The position numbers and the translations under genes are program-made. A stretch of 64,000 nucleotides of DNA, from contig NZ_BMVK01000005.1 of assembly GCF_014650675.1 (NCBI RefSeq), forward strand, positions 372,001 through 436,000, given 5' to 3'. Source of the stretch: Streptomyces anulatus. GTDB taxonomy: Bacteria > Actinomycetota > Actinomycetes > Streptomycetales > Streptomycetaceae. Positions 59,973 to 64,000 of the stretch are shown here, piece after piece. The notes under the pieces are model-generated. The model was not told the DNA's origin. It saw only the letters and a list, made by a program, of their open reading frames with translations, and searched no databases. Positions within the stretch are counted from its first letter, which is position 1; the number at the start of each line of letters is the position of its first letter.

Positions 59973-61361
59973 ATGGCAGCTTCGGCAGACCCTCAGCGCA
60001 CCATCATCGAGAACTGTTCGATCGCCACCGTCGACGCCCACGACACGGAGTACGCGTCCGGGTACATCGTGGTGGCGGACAACCGCATCGAGTCCATCGG
60101 CGCCGGCAAGGCGCCGGAGGGCCTTGCCGGGGTCGTCCGGCGCATCGACGCCACCGGGCACCTCGCGACACCCGGCCTGGTCAACACCCACCACCACTTC
60201 TACCAGTGGATCACCCGGGGCCTGGCCACCGACCACAACCTCTTCAACTGGCTGGTCGCGCTCTACCCGACCTGGGCGCGCATCGACGAGCCGATGGCCC
60301 GTGCCGCCGCGCAGGGCTCGCTCGCCATGATGGCCCGCGGCGGTGTCACCACCGCCATGGACCACCACTACGTCTTCCCGAAGGGCTCCGGCGACCTGTC
60401 CGGCGCGATCATCGGCGCCGCCCGTGAGATGGGCGTACGGTTCACCCTCGCCCGGGGCTCCATGGACCGCAGCGAGAAGGACGGCGGCCTGCCCCCGGAC
60501 TTCGCCGTCGAGACCCTGGAGGGCGCGCTCGCCGCCACCGAGGCCACCATCGACGCCCACCACGACGCCTCCTTCGACGCCATGACCCAGGTCGCCGTCG
60601 CGCCCTGCTCGCCGTTCTCGGTCTCCACCGAACTGATGCGCCAGGGCGCGGAGTTGGCTCGCCGCAAGAACGTACGGCTGCACACCCACGGCTCGGAGAC
60701 CGTCGAGGAGGAGCAGTTCTGCAAGGAACTGTTCGGGATGGGCCCGACCGAGTACTTCGAGTCGACCGGCTGGCTCGGCGACGACGTGTGGATGGCCCAC
60801 TGCGTCCACATGAACGACTCCGACATCGCCGCCTTCGCCCGTACGGGAACCGGCGTCGCCCACTGCCCGTCCTCCAACGCCCGCCTCGCCGCTGGCATCG
60901 CCCGGGTCCCCGACATGCTCGCCGCCGGCGTCCCGGTCGGCCTCGGAGTGGACGGCACCGCCTCCAACGAGTCCGGCGAACTGCACACCGAGCTGCGCAA
61001 CGCCCTGCTCATCAACCGCCTCGGCGCCCACCGCGAGGCCGCCCTGAACGCCCGTCAGGCCCTGCGCCTCGGGACCTTCGGTGGAGCCCAAGTACTGGGC
61101 CGCGCCGACCAGATCGGCTCCCTGGAGGCCGGCAAGCTCGCCGACCTCGTCCTGTGGAAGCTGGACACCCTGGCCCACTCCTCGATCGCCGACCCGGTGA
61201 CCGCGCTCATCTTCGGTGCGGCCGCCCCGGTGACCCTCTCCCTCGTCGACGGCAAGCCGGTCGTCGAGGGCAACCACCTCACCACGGTGGACGAGGACGC
61301 CATCGCCCGTGTCACCCGCGACGAGGCCCGCCGCCTCGCGCAGATCGCCGCCGGAGCCTGA
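59973..61361 (+). CDS. 8-oxoguanine deaminase (amidohydrolase)
   Basis: 462 residues from the ATG at 59973 (AAGGAAG upstream); the frame extends to 59937. Metal-dependent cytosine-deaminase-like amidohydrolase: TPGLVNTHHHFYQW, LHTHGSETVEE, WMAHCVHMND and VGLGVDGTASNESGEL, matching the 8-oxoguanine deaminase group, which turns 8-oxoguanine to urate. It therefore feeds the uricase encoded just upstream. A guanine-deaminase activity is the main alternative. The last codons lie in a 29-bp tandem repeat crossing the stop. Confidence 0.9.
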   Translation: MAASADPQRTIIENCSIATVDAHDTEYASGYIVVADNRIESIGAGKAPEGLAGVVRRIDATGHLATPGLVNTHHHFYQWITRGLATDHNLFNWLVALYPTWARIDEPMARAAAQGSLAMMARGGVTTAMDHHYVFPKGSGDLSGAIIGAAREMGVRFTLARGSMDRSEKDGGLPPDFAVETLEGALAATEATIDAHHDASFDAMTQVAVAPCSPFSVSTELMRQGAELARRKNVRLHTHGSETVEEEQFCKELFGMGPTEYFESTGWLGDDVWMAHCVHMNDSDIAAFARTGTGVAHCPSSNARLAAGIARVPDMLAAGVPVGLGVDGTASNESGELHTELRNALLINRLGAHREAALNARQALRLGTFGGAQVLGRADQIGSLEAGKLADLVLWKLDTLAHSSIADPVTALIFGAAAPVTLSLVDGKPVVEGNHLTTVDEDAIARVTRDEARRLAQIAAGA

Positions 61362-61436
61362 TTCCGGGCGGTGACCCCGCCGGAGTCCGACTCCGAGCGG
61401 TATCCCCGCCGGAGCCCGACTCCGCGCGGTGACCCC
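61350..61436 (+). repeat. 29-bp tandem repeat crossing the stop of the 8-oxoguanine deaminase gene
   Basis: Three consecutive 29-bp units (61350-61378, 61379-61407, 61408-61436), core GCCGGAGYCYGAYTCCG then GCGGTGACCCC. The stop codon (61359-61361) is inside unit 1. Confidence 0.9.
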
Positions 61437-61472
61437 GACCGGCCGGTCGAGGGGGACGGCCCGAGACCGGCC

Positions 61473-61499
61473 GCCGTGGACCCGAGCGGGGTCCACGGC
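61473..61499 (+). terminator. Terminator 1 after 8-oxoguanine deaminase
   Basis: Perfect 11-bp stem GCCGTGGACCC / GGGTCCACGGC, 5-nt loop. Confidence 0.8.
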
Positions 61500-61501
61500 A
61501 G

Positions 61502-61544
61502 CCGGTCCGGCGGACGCGCGCATGGTGCGCGCCCGCCGGACCGG
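61502..61544 (+). terminator. Terminator 2 after 8-oxoguanine deaminase
   Basis: 12-bp outer stem CCGGTCCGGCGG / CCGCCGGACCGG plus inner GCGCGC / GCGCGC; 3 bp after terminator 1. Confidence 0.8.
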
Positions 61545-61712
61545 TGATGAACGCTGCCCGCACACACCCCCAGTGCGCGCCCACCCCGCACCCCCCTCTG
61601 CACGACCTGCACGACCTGCACCACCTGAGAGAGCCGCACCGCAGCACCACTTACGCACCACCTCCCTGAATCCCACGTCGCCGACGACGTGTAACCGACC
61701 GGAGGAACCGCC

Positions 61713-63170
61713 GTGGCCGCCAAGCCCAGGTTTCGCAAAGACGCAGATGCAGCCGCCCCCGACACGACGGCCGACACGGCCGCCGAAGCGGGAGACGACC
61801 GGAAACATCCGGTCGACGAAACGCTCCCCCCACTGAAGATGTTCACCAGCGGCCTCCAGCACGTGGCCGCCATGTACGCGGGCGTGGTGGCCCCGCCGCT
61901 CATCGTGGGGCCGGCCGTCGGCCTCACCGCCAAGGAGACCGCCTTCCTGATGGGGGCGAGTCTGTTCACCGCGGGGATCGCCACCCTGCTCCAGACCATC
62001 GGCTTCTGGAAGGTCGGCGCCCGGCTGCCCTTCGTCAACGGCGTCTCGTTCGCCGGGGTCGCTCCGATGATCGCGATAGGCAAGGACCGGGGACACGACG
62101 GGATAGCCGTCATATTCGGGGCGATCATCGTCGCGAGTCTTCTCGGCTTCGTCCTCGCCCCGTACTTCTGCAAACTGGTGCGCTTCTTCCCGCCCGTCGT
62201 CACCGGCACCGTGATCACCCTGATCGGCGTCTCGCTCCTCCCGGTCGCCTTCAACTGGTCCCAGGGCGGCAACGCCACGGCCGACGACTACGGTTCGATG
62301 ACCAACATCACCATGGCCGCCGTGACCCTGGTCATCGTGCTGGCCCTGCGCAAGCTCCTGCGCGGCTTCCTCCAGCAGATCGCCATCCTGCTCGGCCTGG
62401 TCATCGGCACGCTCATCGCCATCCCGGCCGGCATCACCGACTTCGGCGCCATCAAGGACGCCGACGTGGTCGGCTTCCCGACGCCGTTCGCCTTCGGCGC
62501 CCCGCAGTTCGAGATCGCGGCCATCATCTCGATGTGCATCGTGATGCTGGTCTGCATGACCGAGTCCACCGCGGACATGCTGGCCCTCGGCAAGATCGTC
62601 GGCCGCCCGGCGGACGAGAAGATCATCGAGGGCGGCCTGCGCGCCGACACCCTCGGCAGCGCCATCAGCCCGCTCTTCAACGGGTTCATGTGCAGCGCCT
62701 TCGCCCAGAACGTCGGCCTCGTCGCCATGACGAAGATCCGCAGCCGCTTCGTCGTCGCCGCGGGCGGCGGCATCCTCATCGTGCTCGGCCTGGTCCCGGT
62801 CGCGGCCTCCGTCATCGCCCTCGTACCGCTGCCGGTGCTCGGCGGCGCGGGAATCGTCCTCTTCGGCACGGTCGCGGCCAGCGGCATCCAGACCCTGGCC
62901 ACCGCCGCCATGGAGAAGGGCGAGAACGCGCTGATCGTGGCGGCGGCCCTCGGCATCGGCCTGATCCCGATCGCGGCGCCGCAGTTCTACCACGCCTTCC
63001 CGGAGAGCCTGCTGGTCGTCCTCGACTCGGGTATCTCCACCGGCTGCGTGGTGGCGATCGCGCTGAACCTCGCCTTCAACCACTTCGGCGGCAAGCCCGA
63101 CGCGGCGGACGAGGAACAGGCGCCGGGCGAGCACGTGGTGCCGGCCGCCGCCGGGGTCGGGGTCCACTGA
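61713..63170 (+). CDS. NCS2 permease (xanthine/urate type), paralogue 2
   Basis: 485 residues from the GTG at 61713, with GGAGG upstream. Same layout as paralogue 1: LQHVAAMYAGVVAPPLIVGP, TESTADMLALGKI and CSAFAQNVGLVAMT. The two permease genes flank the 8-oxoguanine deaminase gene and probably arose by duplication; tandem terminators upstream give this one its own regulation. Substrate, urate or another oxopurine, is inferred. The C-terminal codons lie at the beginning of a 16-bp tandem repeat array. Confidence 0.92.
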   Translation: MAAKPRFRKDADAAAPDTTADTAAEAGDDRKHPVDETLPPLKMFTSGLQHVAAMYAGVVAPPLIVGPAVGLTAKETAFLMGASLFTAGIATLLQTIGFWKVGARLPFVNGVSFAGVAPMIAIGKDRGHDGIAVIFGAIIVASLLGFVLAPYFCKLVRFFPPVVTGTVITLIGVSLLPVAFNWSQGGNATADDYGSMTNITMAAVTLVIVLALRKLLRGFLQQIAILLGLVIGTLIAIPAGITDFGAIKDADVVGFPTPFAFGAPQFEIAAIISMCIVMLVCMTESTADMLALGKIVGRPADEKIIEGGLRADTLGSAISPLFNGFMCSAFAQNVGLVAMTKIRSRFVVAAGGGILIVLGLVPVAASVIALVPLPVLGGAGIVLFGTVAASGIQTLATAAMEKGENALIVAAALGIGLIPIAAPQFYHAFPESLLVVLDSGISTGCVVAIALNLAFNHFGGKPDAADEEQAPGEHVVPAAAGVGVH

Positions 63171-63277
63171 CGTCGGAGTTCATTGACGTCGGATTCCACC
63201 GACGTCCGGGTCCACCGACATCGGATTCCACTGACGTGGGGTCCACCGACTCGGATTCCCCTGACGTCGGAATCCAC
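63152..63277 (+). repeat. 16-bp tandem repeat array crossing the stop of the second NCS2 permease
   Basis: Eight units of 15-16 bp, consensus TGACGTCGGATTCCAC. The first unit (63152-63167) is coding; the stop (63168-63170) is the first three bases of the second unit; the rest is intergenic. Confidence 0.85.
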
Positions 63278-63292
63278 CGCCCCTGTCCGCCA

Positions 63293-63336
63293 CCGCGGCC
63301 CGGTGAAGCCCCGTGCGGGCTCCACCGGGCCCGCGG
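63293..63336. terminator. Bidirectional terminator before the chitosanase gene end
   Basis: CCGCGGCCCGGTG (63293-63305) pairs with CACCGGGCCCGCGG (63323-63336) with one bulge, and the loop holds an inner AGCCC/GGGCT stem. It lies between convergent genes. Confidence 0.75.
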
Positions 63337-63342
63337 CGTGCC

Positions 63343-64000
63343 TCAGCCCTTCTCGATCCGGTAGGCGTCCCCGTACACCTTCCACCGCAACGGTGTCTCC
63401 AGCCCGAGCTTCCCCTCGCGTACGAAGACCCGCTGGGCGGTCTCCACCCGGCTGGTGTCGCTGTGCGCGGGCTCCTCGGCCATCGCGGCGACCCGGGCGT
63501 CGAGGAACGCGTTCAGATATGCCTTCTCGTCGCCGCCCCGCGCGGGCGTCCGGGCCGCGGCCATCGCCTCGCGGCGCACCGTCCGGAACCCGACCGTGCC
63601 CTCCGTGTCGCCCGCGCCGTGCATCACGTACGCGTCGTAGTAGATGAACTGGCCGAGCGCGCCGAGCCCGTCCTCCTCCGCCTGCCGCACCGCCGGGCCG
63701 AAGTACACGGCGTCGCGCTCCGCGTCCTGCGCGGCCCGGAAGGCGGGGTCCTCGGCCGCCTTCGCCCAGGCCCGGGTGAACGGCTTCCCGAGCCCGGTGT
63801 GCGCGTCGCTGCCCTCCACCGCGCGCAGCGCCGGAAGGAACCGCTCCAGCGGATTGCCGGGGCGCGCTTTCGCGTACCGCTCCACGACCTCCGTCATGTC
63901 ACCGGTGCCGGAACAGAACCCGATGATGCCCGCCGTGTACCCCCGGCCGTCGCCGATGTCCTCGATGTACGGGTACTGCGCCTCCCAGTCCAGCGAGGAG
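63343..64000 (-). CDS. Chitosanase, GH46 (5' partial)
   Basis: 218 residues visible; the frame is open to the window end, and conserved sequence continues upstream of the internal ATG at 63897, so the start is beyond the window. SLDWEAQYPYIEDIGDGRGYT carries the family's second catalytic acid; then FCSGTGDMTEVV, GLGALGQFIYYDAYVMHG and ARTPARGGDEKAYLNAFLDAR match the Streptomyces N174 type throughout. The general-acid Glu is expected a few residues upstream, out of view, as is the signal peptide. Secreted endo-beta-1,4-glucosaminidase acting on chitosan. Confidence 0.95.
   Translation of the reverse strand, partial: SSLDWEAQYPYIEDIGDGRGYTAGIIGFCSGTGDMTEVVERYAKARPGNPLERFLPALRAVEGSDAHTGLGKPFTRAWAKAAEDPAFRAAQDAERDAVYFGPAVRQAEEDGLGALGQFIYYDAYVMHGAGDTEGTVGFRTVRREAMAAARTPARGGDEKAYLNAFLDARVAAMAEEPAHSDTSRVETAQRVFVREGKLGLETPLRWKVYGDAYRIEKG

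Larger units (their letters stand above)
61437..61712. other. Intergenic region before the second NCS2 permease
   Basis: Besides two hairpins (61473-61544) it has three 9-bp direct repeats CTGCACGAC / CTGCACGAC / CTGCACCAC (61598-61624). No gene is evident. A promoter must lie here, but I could not place it. Confidence 0.5.

Noticed and set aside
58569..63167. Long open frame on the minus strand (over 1500 codons)
   Set aside because: Antisense to two permease genes and the 8-oxoguanine deaminase gene; low-complexity Asp/Gly/Arg translation, no RBS, no family.
63152..63277. CRISPR array or attachment site
   Set aside because: Units are directly adjacent with no spacers, and no integrase or mobile gene is near.

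Overview
The window is high-GC actinobacterial DNA, almost certainly a Streptomyces chromosome. The GC-rich codon use, GTG/TTG starts, stop-start overlaps, Tat and lipoprotein exports, dense transporter/regulator pairs, and a Cys-bearing leader peptide with the HVDL motif typical of streptomycetes all point that way. No rRNA, tRNA, IS element or CRISPR array was seen. Both ends cut genes: the 3' part of a xanthine dehydrogenase large subunit on the left, and the N-terminus of a GH46 chitosanase on the right.

Layout. 1-5354: purine oxidation (xanthine dehydrogenase, AzgA-type purine permease, XdhC). 5460-11648: secreted subtilase, a hypothetical protein and a secreted amidase. 11928-17126: nitroreductase, TetR regulator with a palindromic operator, membrane protein, DDN-type oxidoreductase, and an ACP-ketosynthase-hydrolase trio. 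17216-19630: secreted ExeM/NucH-type nuclease. 19869-27669: sulfur-scavenging block, with a leader peptide and ROK regulator, then a second Cys-rich leader, flavin reductase, an ABC importer of the SsuABC type, an FMNH2-dependent monooxygenase and an aldo/keto reductase. 27692-35117: GH5 cellulase, VOC protein, MFS pump with a YqjG-like transferase, EamA transporter, AlkZ-like DNA glycosylase and a GAF-LuxR regulator. 35247-40219: two coupled acyl-CoA ligases, a TTA-containing mini-gene, GNAT, and a zinc-ribbon protein with a nuclease-like domain. 40480-46614: glyoxylate branch (gcl, hyi, glxR) and catalase. 46830-54272: das-like aminosugar/glucan locus (GH16, GH20, sugar ABC importer, divergent GntR). 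54397-56413: lactonase-like propeller, thiamine-binding-like protein, HTH protein. 56578-63170: urate catabolism (OHCU decarboxylase, HIU hydrolase, uricase, NCS2 permease, 8-oxoguanine deaminase, second NCS2 permease).

How it works together. Purines enter by three NCS2-superfamily permeases, are oxidised to urate by xanthine dehydrogenase, and are converted to allantoin by uricase, HIU hydrolase and OHCU decarboxylase. Allantoin breakdown, encoded elsewhere, gives glyoxylate, which Gcl, Hyi and GlxR turn into glycerate. Regulatory DNA links these parts. A pair of TTCCGTNNNGCRGAA-like boxes, with centres exactly 21 bp apart, precedes both gcl and hyi. A different palindrome, TCAACA-NNN-TGTTGA, overlaps the -35 of both the uricase operon and the catalase gene, which fits the H2O2 made by uricase.

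Other sequence-level surprises are two leaderless-looking leader peptides in the sulfur block, four short tandem repeats that start in the last codons of a gene and run across its stop codon, twin palindromes between the GAF-LuxR gene and the acyl-CoA ligase operon, and an inverted array of the GTCCGGCG-TTGAGGAC repeat downstream of gcl.
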